Shown in pieces: positions 34,562-42,623 of a DNA stretch of 64,000 nucleotides. The stretch's first letter is position 1. The number at the start of each line of letters is the position of its first letter. Origin of the DNA: Streptomyces cadmiisoli. GTDB lineage: Bacteria > Actinomycetota > Actinomycetes > Streptomycetales > Streptomycetaceae. The translations under genes were made by a program, and so were the position numbers. Location: NCBI RefSeq assembly GCF_003261055.1, contig NZ_CP030073.1, positions 5,456,001 to 5,520,000 on the forward strand, read 5' to 3'. The notes under the pieces are model-generated. The model did no database searches. It saw only the letters and a list, made by a program, of their open reading frames with translations, and had not been told where the DNA came from.

Positions 34562-34855
34562 ATGAGCACTCTCGAGCCCGAGCGCGGGACTGGTACGGGG
34601 ACACTCGTAGAGCCCACGCCGCAGACTTCCCACGGCGACGGTGACCACGAGCGCTTCGCCCATTACGTCCAGAAGGACAAGATCATGGCGAGCGCCCTGG
34701 ACGGTACGCCCGTCGTGGCGCTGTGCGGCAAGGTCTGGGTGCCGGGCCGCGACCCGAAGAAGTACCCCGTGTGCCCCATGTGCAAGGAGATCTACGAATC
34801 CATGGGCGCCGGCGGTGGCGACGACAAGGGCAAGGGCAAGGGCGGCGACAAGTAG
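34562..34855 (+). CDS. DUF3039 family protein
   Basis: A 97-residue actinobacterial protein. The core is HYVQKDKIMASALDGTPVVALCGKVWVPGRDPKKYPVCPMCKEIY, with one isolated Cys and a CPMC pair that could bind a metal. The tail is Gly/Lys/Asp-rich. It starts 29 bases after yqgE, so cotranscription is likely. Function unknown. A strong terminator follows. Confidence 0.88.
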   Translation: MSTLEPERGTGTGTLVEPTPQTSHGDGDHERFAHYVQKDKIMASALDGTPVVALCGKVWVPGRDPKKYPVCPMCKEIYESMGAGGGDDKGKGKGGDK

Positions 34856-34896
34856 TCGTGCGGTCGGGTGGGGTCCCGACCGGCTTGTTCATCCGT

Positions 34897-34938
34897 GAAG
34901 GCCCCCGGGAAGCGCTTCGGTGCATCCCGGGGGTCTTC
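34897..34938 (+). terminator. Terminator after the DUF3039 gene
   Basis: GAAGGCCCCCGGGA / TCCCGGGGGTCTTC, a 14-bp stem with one mismatch-type pair and a 14-nt loop, 41 bases after the stop. Confidence 0.8.
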
Positions 34939-34980
34939 ATGTCGTTTTGCCGTTGCACGGAATGCTTCAGCCGGTCACAG

Positions 34981-34996
34981 AGTGGTTGAGACCTCT
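34981..34996 (+). promoter_or_regulatory. DasR operator (dre) candidate
   Basis: AGTGGTTGAGACCTCT matches the DasR-responsive element consensus A(C/G)TGGTCTAGACCA(C/G)T at 13 of 16 positions, including both GG and CC arms. It lies 93 bases ahead of a sugar-transport and hexosaminidase operon. DasR represses amino-sugar uptake genes until GlcN-6-P rises. Confidence 0.6.
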
Positions 34997-35088
34997 TGTA
35001 AGTCCGTTCACACAGTCCCTAGCCTCCGCAGTGTTGTGCACAGCGAAACCGTCATTGCGCATGTTGCAACGCCCTTCGGAGGCATTCC

Positions 35089-36381
35089 ATGAAGCTGCCC
35101 GTCCGGCTGGTCGCCCTCGCGGCCGTCCTCGCCACTGCCGCCTGTGCCCCGCAGACGTCCGGCGATTCCTCCTCCGGCAAGGACGAGAAGACCGGAACGC
35201 TGCGCGTGTGGCTGTTCCAGGAGGTCAACAACAAGCCCAAGGAGAAGGTCGTCGACTCCGTCGTCGCCGGCTTCGAGAAGGCGCACGAGGGTACCGAGGT
35301 CGACGTCGAGTACATCCCCGTCGAGACCCGCGCCCAGCGGATCAAGGCCGCGTTCAACGACCCGGCGAGCGCACCCGACGTCATCGAGTACGGCAACACC
35401 GACACCGCCGGCTATGTGAAGGACGGCGGCCTGGAGGACGTCACCAAGGACTTCACCGACTGGAGCGAGGCCAAGGACACCGACCCCACGGCCCGCCAGT
35501 CGGTGACGGTCGACGGGAAGATCTACGGCGCCCCGTACTTCGTCGGCGTCCGCGCCCTCTACTACCGCACGGACGTCTTCGAGGACCTCGGCCTCGAAGT
35601 GCCGAAGACGCAGCACGAGTTGATCGAGACGGCACGGGAGATCCGCGCCGCCGAGCCCGACCTGTACGGCCTCGCGGTCGGCGGCGCCTACACCTACGGC
35701 GCCATGCCCTTCATCTGGGCGGCCGGCGGTGAACTCGCCACCGGCAAGGGCGGCTCCTACGCGTCCGCGATCGACAGCCCCGCCGCCCGCAAGGGCATCG
35801 AGGCGTACACCTCCCTCTTCGGCGACGACAACTGCCCGGCCGCCAAGTGCGCCGGCATGGGCGGCAACGACACGGTGACCGCGTTCGCCTCGGGCAAGGC
35901 GGCCATGGCGATCGGCGGCGACTTCAGCCACCAGGCCGTGGAGGCCGGCACGGTCAAGGGCAAGTACGCGGTCGTGCCGCTGCCCGGCACGGAGCCCGGG
36001 TCGATCGCCCCGGCCTTCGCGGGCGGCAACAACATCGGCGTCCTCAAGAGCACCTCGCACCGCACCCTCGCCGTCGACCTGATGAAGCGGCTCGCGTCGA
36101 AGCGGACGCAGGGCGAGCTGTTCGACGCGATGGGCTTCCTGCCGACCTTCACGGACGCGCGGGACGAGGCCGCGGACCGCGAACCGTTCGTGAAGCCGTT
36201 CGTCGAGACCCTCGCCGCCGAGACCAGGTTCGTACCGGCCTCGCCCGCCTGGGCGCAGATCGACTCCTCGCTGGTGCTGCCGACCATGTTCCAGGAGGTC
36301 GTCAGCGGCAAGCAGGACGTGGCGGCGGCGGCCGAGGACGCGGCGCGCAAGATGGACGACGCGTTCGCCTCCGCGGGCTGA
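35089..36381 (+). CDS. ABC transporter sugar-binding lipoprotein
   Basis: A 430-residue extracytoplasmic binding protein. The signal KLPVRLVALAAVLATAACAPQ has the lipobox TAAC. The mature part has the two-lobed type-1 fold: TLRVWLFQEVNNKPKEKVV, ASAPDVIEYGNTDTAGYV, KIYGAPYFVGVRALYYRTDVF and AMAIGGDFSHQAVEAG, as in extracellular solute-binding proteins family 1. Downstream are two permeases and a GH20 hexosaminidase, and a dre-like site lies upstream. The likely ligands are GlcNAc oligosaccharides. No ATPase gene is present; it probably uses a shared MsiK-type ATPase. Confidence 0.9.
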   Translation: MKLPVRLVALAAVLATAACAPQTSGDSSSGKDEKTGTLRVWLFQEVNNKPKEKVVDSVVAGFEKAHEGTEVDVEYIPVETRAQRIKAAFNDPASAPDVIEYGNTDTAGYVKDGGLEDVTKDFTDWSEAKDTDPTARQSVTVDGKIYGAPYFVGVRALYYRTDVFEDLGLEVPKTQHELIETAREIRAAEPDLYGLAVGGAYTYGAMPFIWAAGGELATGKGGSYASAIDSPAARKGIEAYTSLFGDDNCPAAKCAGMGGNDTVTAFASGKAAMAIGGDFSHQAVEAGTVKGKYAVVPLPGTEPGSIAPAFAGGNNIGVLKSTSHRTLAVDLMKRLASKRTQGELFDAMGFLPTFTDARDEAADREPFVKPFVETLAAETRFVPASPAWAQIDSSLVLPTMFQEVVSGKQDVAAAAEDAARKMDDAFASAG

Positions 36382-36385
36382 GCCG

Positions 36386-37339
36386 ATGGCCGTACAGGAG
36401 ACCGCCGTCGCACGGGTCGCGGCCGCCGGGGCCGCGACACCGCGCACACCGGGGCGGGGGCGGCGCGGCGACCGCTGGACCCCCTGGCTCTACCTCGCAC
36501 CCGCGCTCGTCGTCCTCGGCGGGCTGCTCGTCTACCCGATCTACCAGCTCGGCCTGATCTCCTTCCTGGAGTACACCCAGGCGCAGGTCAGCGGCGGCGA
36601 ACCGACGTCGTTCCGGGGCTTCGGCAACTACACGGAGCTCCTCGGCGACGGCCGGTTCTGGCAGGTGCTGCTCGCGACGGTGCTCTTCGCGGCGGCCTGC
36701 GTGGTCTCCACACTCGTGGTGGGCTGCGCCCTCGCGGTGCTGCTCACCCGGGTGCGGGCCCTGCCGCGGCTCGCGCTGATGATGGCCGCGCTGGGCGCCT
36801 GGGCGACACCGGCCGTCACCGGCTCCACGGTCTGGCTGCTGCTGTTCGACCCGGACTTCGGCCCGGTCAACCGGGTACTCGGCCTCGGCGACCACTCCTG
36901 GACCTACGGCCGGCTCAGCGCCTTCTTCCTGGTGCTGCTCGAAGTGGTCTGGTGCTCCTTCCCGTTCGTGATGGTCACGGTCTACGCCGGGATCCGGGCC
37001 GTGCCGTCCGAGGTGCTGGAGGCCGCCTCCCTGGACGGCGCCTCGCAGTGGCGGATCTGGCACTCGGTGCTCGCGCCGATGCTCCGCCCGATCCTGGTGA
37101 TCGTCACCATCCAGTCGGTGATCTGGGACTTCAAGGTGTTCACCCAGATCTACGTCATGACGGGCGGCGGCGGCATCGCCGGGCAGAACCTCGTCCTGAA
37201 CGTCTACGCCTACCAGGAGGCGTTCGCCTCCTCGCAGTACAGCCTCGGCTCCGCGATCGGGGTCGTGATGCTGCTGATCCTGCTCGCGGTGACGCTGGTG
37301 TACCTGAGGCTGCTGCGGCGGCAGGGGGAGGAACTGTGA
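36386..37339 (+). CDS. ABC sugar transporter permease (MalF type)
   Basis: A 317-residue inner-membrane permease with six TM helices. The cytoplasmic EAA loop is EAASLDGASQWRIWHSVLAPMLRP, which docks the ATPase. The head (1-33) is Ala/Arg-rich. It follows the binding protein by four bases and overlaps the second permease by GTGA. Confidence 0.92.
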   Translation: MAVQETAVARVAAAGAATPRTPGRGRRGDRWTPWLYLAPALVVLGGLLVYPIYQLGLISFLEYTQAQVSGGEPTSFRGFGNYTELLGDGRFWQVLLATVLFAAACVVSTLVVGCALAVLLTRVRALPRLALMMAALGAWATPAVTGSTVWLLLFDPDFGPVNRVLGLGDHSWTYGRLSAFFLVLLEVVWCSFPFVMVTVYAGIRAVPSEVLEAASLDGASQWRIWHSVLAPMLRPILVIVTIQSVIWDFKVFTQIYVMTGGGGIAGQNLVLNVYAYQEAFASSQYSLGSAIGVVMLLILLAVTLVYLRLLRRQGEEL

Positions 37340-38205
37340 CCGCGGTGAATCTTGTGCGCCGGAATCGGCCGCGCGGTCTCGTCCGGCGGCCCTGGCGGCT
37401 GGCGGCCGAGGTGTCGGCCCTGCTGATCGCGGCGGTGGTCGCCTTCCCGCTCTACTGGATGGTGCTGAGCGCCTTCAAACCCGCCGGGGAGATCGAGTCC
37501 ACGCGGCCCCGGCCGTGGACGCTCGCCCCGTCCCTGGATTCCTTCCGGCGCGTCTTCGGGCAACAGGAATTCGGCCGCTACTTCGTCAACAGCCTGGTCG
37601 TCGCATGCACCGTCGTGATCGTCTCGGCACTCATCGCGTTTCTCGCCGCGACCGCCGTCACACGATTCCGCTTCCGCTTCCGGACCACCCTGTTGATCAT
37701 GTTCCTGGTGGCCCAGATGGTGCCGGTGGAGGCCCTGACGATCCCCTTGTTCTTCCTGATGCGGGACTTCGGCCAGCTGAACACACTGGGTTCGCTGATC
37801 CTGCCGCACATCGCCTTCTCGCTGCCCTTCGCGATCTGGATGCTGCGGGGGTTCGTGAAAGCCGTGCCGGAGTCCCTGGAGGAAGCCGCGTACATCGACG
37901 GGGCGAGCCGTGCGCGATTCCTCTGGCAGATCCTTTTCCCGCTGGTCTTCCCCGGCCTCGTGGCCACCAGCGTGTTCTCCTTCATCTCCGCCTGGAACGA
38001 CTTCCTGTTCGCCAAGTCCTTCATCATCAGCGACACTTCCCAGTCGACACTGCCGATGGCCCTGCTGGTCTTCTACAAACCGGACGAGCCGGACTGGGGC
38101 GGCGTCATGGCGGCGTCCACGGTGATGACGATTCCGGTGCTCATCTTCTTCGTGCTCGTTCAGCGCCGGCTCGTGTCGGGGCTGGGCGGAGCGGTAAAGG
38201 ACTGA
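37336..38205 (+). CDS. ABC sugar transporter permease (MalG type)
   Basis: A 289-residue permease with six TM helices; GTG at 37336 overlaps the preceding stop. The EAA loop is EEAAYIDGASRARFLWQILFPLVFPG. The conserved periplasmic segment SAWNDFLFAKSFI matches the MalG/LacG subgroup. It makes the heterodimeric channel with the upstream permease. Confidence 0.92.
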   Translation: MTAVNLVRRNRPRGLVRRPWRLAAEVSALLIAAVVAFPLYWMVLSAFKPAGEIESTRPRPWTLAPSLDSFRRVFGQQEFGRYFVNSLVVACTVVIVSALIAFLAATAVTRFRFRFRTTLLIMFLVAQMVPVEALTIPLFFLMRDFGQLNTLGSLILPHIAFSLPFAIWMLRGFVKAVPESLEEAAYIDGASRARFLWQILFPLVFPGLVATSVFSFISAWNDFLFAKSFIISDTSQSTLPMALLVFYKPDEPDWGGVMAASTVMTIPVLIFFVLVQRRLVSGLGGAVKD

Positions 38206-38206
38206 C

Positions 38207-39856
38207 GTGACTGCACAGACGGATCTGATTCCGGCACCGCGCTCCGTCGCGGACCCCGAGGGCGGCGCGGTCCGCATCGGCCCGGGGACCACCCTGTGGG
38301 CGGCCCCCGGCACCGGCACCACCGAGCGCTGGCTGCGCTCCACCCTCGGCCCCGCCCTCGGCCTGCCGCTCCCGCCCGGGCCGCAGGACGGCCCGGACCG
38401 CCTGCGGCTGCAGCTGGACGGCACGCTGGCGCCCGAGGCGTACCGGCTCACCGCCGCCATCGGCCGGGGCGTCGAGATCCGGGGCGGCAGTGCGGCGGGC
38501 GTGTTCCTCGGCGCGCAGACACTGCGTCAACTGCTCGGCCCGGACTCCTTCCGCCGCGCTCCCGTACGTCCCGGGGCCGGCCTCGAAATCCCGTCGCGGA
38601 TCATCGAGGACGCGCCCCGATTCCGCTGGCGCGGGCTCATGCTCGACGTCGCCCGGCACTTCATGCCCAAGGACGGAGTGCTGCGCTACCTCGACCTGAT
38701 GGCGGCGCACAAACTCAACGTCCTCCACTTGCATCTGACGGACGACCAAGGGTGGCGCATCGAGATCAAACGCCATCCGCGGCTGACCGAGGTCGGCTCC
38801 TGGCGGGCGCGCTCGAAATTCGGCCACCGTGCCTCGCCCCTGTGGGAGGAGAAGCCGCACGGTGGCCACTACACGCAGGACGACATCAGGGAGATCGTCG
38901 CCTACGCGGCCGAGCGGCATATCAGCGTCGTGCCGGAAATCGACGTGCCGGGCCACTCGCAGGCCGCCGTCGCCGCGTATCCGGAACTCGGCAACACCGA
39001 CGTCGTCGACACCGCAGCGCTCACCGTCTGGGACAACTGGGGGATCTCCCCGAACGTACTCGCCCCGACCGACAACACCCTCCGCTTCTACGAGGGCGTG
39101 TTCGAGGAGCTCCTCGAACTCTTTCCCGCGGATGCCGCTCAGTTCTCGGCGTTCGTCCACATCGGTGGCGACGAATGCCCGAAGGGGCAGTGGCGCGAGT
39201 CACCCACCGCGCAGTCCCGGATCAAGGAACTCGGACTCGCGGACGAGGACGAGTTGCAGTCCTGGTTCATCGGCCACTTCGACCGGTGGCTCGCCGCGCG
39301 CGGGCGCCGGCTGATCGGCTGGGACGAGATCCTGGAGGGCGGTCTCGCACGGGGCGCGGCCGTGTCCTCGTGGCGCGGGTACGAGGGCGGAATCGCCGCG
39401 GCGCGGGCCGGCCACGACGTCGTCATGTGCCCCGAGCAGCAGGTCTACCTCGACCACCGGCAGGACGCCGGATCGGACGAACCGGTACCGATCGGCTATG
39501 TCAGGACCTTGGAGGATGTCTACCGGTTCGAACCTGTTCCGCCGGAGCTCACCGGTGAGCGGGCGCGGCATGTGCTGGGCACGCAGGCCAACCTCTGGTC
39601 CGAGGTGATGGAGGATCAGGGCCGCGTCGACTACCAGGCGTTTCCCCGGCTCGCGGCCCTCGCCGAGGTGGCCTGGAGCGCCCTGCCCGCCCCCGCGGAA
39701 CGGGACTTCGGGGACTTCGAACGGCGGATGGAGGCGCACTACCGGAGACTTGACGCCCTCGGAGTGGCCTACCGTCCGCCCGCCGGACCGCGGCCCTGGC
39801 AGCGGCGTCCCGGCGTGCTCGGCCGGCCGATCGACGGCCCGCCTCCGAACAAGTGA
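38207..39856 (+). CDS. Cytoplasmic GH20 beta-N-acetylhexosaminidase
   Basis: A 549-residue glycoside hydrolase family 20 enzyme starting at GTG 38207, one base after the permease stop. Residues 1-130 are the GH20b support domain. The barrel begins RFRWRGLMLDVARHFMPKD and contains LHLHLTDDQGWRIEIKRHP. The catalytic pair is D322-E323 in HIGGDECPKG (acid Glu, polarising Asp). W-rich GWDEILEGG and QANLWSE line the pocket. There is no signal peptide, so it should split imported chitobiose-like or other HexNAc-containing oligosaccharides inside the cell, fitting the upstream transporter. Confidence 0.93.
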   Translation: MTAQTDLIPAPRSVADPEGGAVRIGPGTTLWAAPGTGTTERWLRSTLGPALGLPLPPGPQDGPDRLRLQLDGTLAPEAYRLTAAIGRGVEIRGGSAAGVFLGAQTLRQLLGPDSFRRAPVRPGAGLEIPSRIIEDAPRFRWRGLMLDVARHFMPKDGVLRYLDLMAAHKLNVLHLHLTDDQGWRIEIKRHPRLTEVGSWRARSKFGHRASPLWEEKPHGGHYTQDDIREIVAYAAERHISVVPEIDVPGHSQAAVAAYPELGNTDVVDTAALTVWDNWGISPNVLAPTDNTLRFYEGVFEELLELFPADAAQFSAFVHIGGDECPKGQWRESPTAQSRIKELGLADEDELQSWFIGHFDRWLAARGRRLIGWDEILEGGLARGAAVSSWRGYEGGIAAARAGHDVVMCPEQQVYLDHRQDAGSDEPVPIGYVRTLEDVYRFEPVPPELTGERARHVLGTQANLWSEVMEDQGRVDYQAFPRLAALAEVAWSALPAPAERDFGDFERRMEAHYRRLDALGVAYRPPAGPRPWQRRPGVLGRPIDGPPPNK

Positions 39857-40080
39857 TGGAAAAAACATACAAGGGTCACCGAAGAGTGGAAAATCCAGCG
39901 CTTCGGCGATGAGCGGCCAAATCGGGCCATCTCCCCAATGAGGTGGGCGAATGCCTCCTAGCGGACCCCCGCGTTCGGGTCCTGCGAAGATGTGCCAGAG
40001 TTGCCACGTCCGCCCTGTCAGCACGTACCGTACGGCAGCACAGGCGGGACCAGGTGGGGCAGCGGGAAGGGGCAGCCGGT

Positions 40081-40974
40081 TTGACCACGCACGCACCGCA
40101 GGCGGCGCAGGCCGTCACGCTGCCCGCCACACTGGACGAGGCGGTGGCAGCGCTCACCGCCATGCCCGCCGCCGTACCCGTGGCCGGCGGCACCGATCTG
40201 ATGACCTCCGTCAACTCCGGACAGCTACGGCCCGCCGGACTGGTCGGCCTCGGCCGGATCAGCGAGATCCGCGGCTGGCAGTACCAGGACGGCCACGCCC
40301 TGCTCGGCGCGGGTCTCACGCACGCGCGCATGGGGCGCCCCGACTTCGCCGCGCTGATCCCGGCGCTCGCCGCCGCCGCGCGCGCCGCGGGTCCGCCGCA
40401 CATCCGCAACGCGGGCACCCTCGGCGGCAACATCGCCACCGCCGCCCCGACCGGTGACGCCCTGCCGGTGCTGGCCGCCCTGGAGGCGACGCTGATCGTC
40501 GCCGGCGCGGACGGGGCCCGCCGGGAGCTGCCGGTGTCGCATCTGCTGGCGGGCATGGAGCTGCTGCGCCCCGGCGAGCTCATCGGCTTCGTGCGCGTAC
40601 CGCTGCTGCACGCGCCGCAGGTGTTCCTGAAGGCCACCGGCCGCACCGGCCCCGGGCGGGCGGTCGCCTCCGTCGCGCTCGTCCTCGACCCCGCGCGCCG
40701 CGGAGTCAGGTGCGCGGTCGGCGCCATAGCGCCGATGCCGCTCAGGCCGCTGGACGCCGAGCAGTGGGTCGCGCAGCTCATCGACTGGGACAACAGCCGC
40801 ACGATCGTGCCCGAGGCGCTGCACGCCTTCGGCGAGTACGTGGCCGCCGCCTGCATCCCCGACCCGGCCCCGGCGGAGGACGGCTCCGCACCATCGCTTC
40901 CGCCCGCCGTACTGCACCTGCGGCGCACCGTCGCCGCGCTGGCCCGACGAGCACTGGGGAGGGCGCTGTCGTGA
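40081..40974 (+). CDS. Molybdenum hydroxylase FAD-binding subunit
   Basis: A 297-residue protein of the CoxM/XdhB-FAD type. The TTG at 40081 has GGAAGGGG eight bases ahead. FAD motifs are VPVAGGTDLMTSV (pyrophosphate loop) and IRNAGTLGGNIATAAPTGDALP. It passes electrons between the 2Fe-2S subunit and the final acceptor. It is the first gene of three that overlap by GTGA and together make a xanthine-dehydrogenase-like enzyme. Confidence 0.88.
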   Translation: MTTHAPQAAQAVTLPATLDEAVAALTAMPAAVPVAGGTDLMTSVNSGQLRPAGLVGLGRISEIRGWQYQDGHALLGAGLTHARMGRPDFAALIPALAAAARAAGPPHIRNAGTLGGNIATAAPTGDALPVLAALEATLIVAGADGARRELPVSHLLAGMELLRPGELIGFVRVPLLHAPQVFLKATGRTGPGRAVASVALVLDPARRGVRCAVGAIAPMPLRPLDAEQWVAQLIDWDNSRTIVPEALHAFGEYVAAACIPDPAPAEDGSAPSLPPAVLHLRRTVAALARRALGRALS

Positions 40975-42623
40975 CCGACGACCGGCACGAAGGGGGCGCG
41001 CCCCAGGGCGGCGGCCGCTGGGACCCGCTGCCCCAGGGCGACTACGACGACGGCGCCACGGCCTTCGTGAAACTCCCCGAGGGCGGCATCGACGCGCTGC
41101 TGGCCGCCGCCGAGAGCCCGCTGGCCGCGCCCGGTCACGGCTATGTGCCGCCGCAGATAACGGTCACGTCCGCCACCACCGCCGGTACCGACCCCGCGGC
41201 CACCGGCAGCTGGGCGATCCCGGCCGGGGGCGTGCAGTGGCCCGACCCGAACGCGGTGCCGCAGGAGACCGGGCAGGACGGGTTCGGGTACGAGCCCGGA
41301 GCCACGGGGCAGTGGACGTACGAGGACGCCAACCGCGAGGCCGGCCAGGACGCCGACTACCCGGGGGTGCCCGCCGCGCCCGGCCACGACGTGACCGGGC
41401 AGTGGTCGATCCCCGTCGCGGGCGGCGACCTTCCGGACGAATCGGGCGAGTTCACCACATCGGCCCTCGTGGAGCAGTGGGGCGGCACACCGCCGGCCAC
41501 GCTGCCGGGCGGCGCCGCCGCACCGTGGGCGAACGAGACGGTGGGGCAGCCGTGGGGGCCGCACAGGCCGGACGGCGGAGCGGCCGGCGGCGCCGAACAC
41601 GCGCACGGCGAGCCGGGGTCCGGCGCCGCGCGGCCGCCCGCGCCGGACCGGGCCGGTCGACCCGCTTCCGCGCACCCCGCGACCGACTCGGCCGAGCCGC
41701 CCGCCCGCACCGCGCAACAGGCCGGTCCCGCACTGCCGTACACGGACGCCGTGCAGCACGCGCACGCGGCCGGCGAGACGGGCGAGGACACCCCGGGTGC
41801 CCATGGGGCCGCCGAGGCCGCTGAGAGCCCCGCTGAGCCCCCGGCGCAGTCCGCCGCGACGGACGGCGCGCCGAACGGCCCCGAGGCCGCCGACGGGCCC
41901 GCGACGGGCCCCGATGGGACCCCGGACGCGCAGGACTCCCCGGACAGCCGGGACGAACCGGCCGCGACCGCCGCGCACGAGGACCACCCGCTCGCCTCGT
42001 ACGTGCTGCGCGTCAACGGCGCGGACCGGCCCGTCACCGAGGCGTGGATCGGCGAGTCGCTGCTCTACGTGCTGCGCGAGCGGCTCGGTCTCGCGGGCGC
42101 CAAGGACGGCTGCTCGCAGGGCGAGTGCGGGGCCTGCAACGTCCAGGTCGACGGGCGGCTCGTCGCGTCCTGCCTGGTGCCCGCGGTCACCACCGCCGGC
42201 AGCGAGGTGCGCACCGTGGAGGGCCTGGCCGTCGACGGACAGCCCTCCGACGTCCAGCGCGCGCTCGCCAAGTGCGGTGCCGTGCAGTGCGGCTTCTGCG
42301 TACCGGGCATGGCGATGACGCTGCACGACCTCCTGGAGGGCAACCCGGCACCGACGGAGCTGGAGACCCGCCAGGCGCTGTGCGGCAATCTCTGCCGCTG
42401 CTCCGGCTACCGGGCCGTCGTCGACGCCGTCATGGACGTCGTCGCCGAACGCGAGGCGCACTCCGCGGCCGACGCCGCCGAGCACGACGCCGACGAGGCG
42501 CGGATCCCCCATCAGGCGGGCCCCGGCGCCGGCGGCGTCAACCCGTCGGCGTTCGATTCCCCCGGGACCCCCGGACCGCATGACCAGCCGTACGGACAGG
42601 GACAGGACGGAGGCCAGGCGTGA
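40971..42623 (+). CDS. 2Fe-2S subunit of a molybdenum hydroxylase with long disordered N-terminal extension
   Basis: A 550-residue protein, against 160-200 for usual small subunits. The last 200 residues are standard: YVLRVNGADRPVTEAWIGE, a plant-type 2Fe-2S site (CSQGECGACNVQVDG...C) and the second helical-bundle cluster (CGFCVPG ... CGNLCRCSG). The first ~345 residues are low-complexity, rich in Pro, Ala, Gly and Asp, and carry a recurring TG(S/Q)W motif (ATGSWAIPAGG, ATGQWTYED, VTGQWSIPVAGG). There is no signal peptide. The extension is in frame without interruption, so it is not an assembly artefact by appearance. Its role is unknown. Confidence 0.88.
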   Translation: MTDDRHEGGAPQGGGRWDPLPQGDYDDGATAFVKLPEGGIDALLAAAESPLAAPGHGYVPPQITVTSATTAGTDPAATGSWAIPAGGVQWPDPNAVPQETGQDGFGYEPGATGQWTYEDANREAGQDADYPGVPAAPGHDVTGQWSIPVAGGDLPDESGEFTTSALVEQWGGTPPATLPGGAAAPWANETVGQPWGPHRPDGGAAGGAEHAHGEPGSGAARPPAPDRAGRPASAHPATDSAEPPARTAQQAGPALPYTDAVQHAHAAGETGEDTPGAHGAAEAAESPAEPPAQSAATDGAPNGPEAADGPATGPDGTPDAQDSPDSRDEPAATAAHEDHPLASYVLRVNGADRPVTEAWIGESLLYVLRERLGLAGAKDGCSQGECGACNVQVDGRLVASCLVPAVTTAGSEVRTVEGLAVDGQPSDVQRALAKCGAVQCGFCVPGMAMTLHDLLEGNPAPTELETRQALCGNLCRCSGYRAVVDAVMDVVAEREAHSAADAAEHDADEARIPHQAGPGAGGVNPSAFDSPGTPGPHDQPYGQGQDGGQA

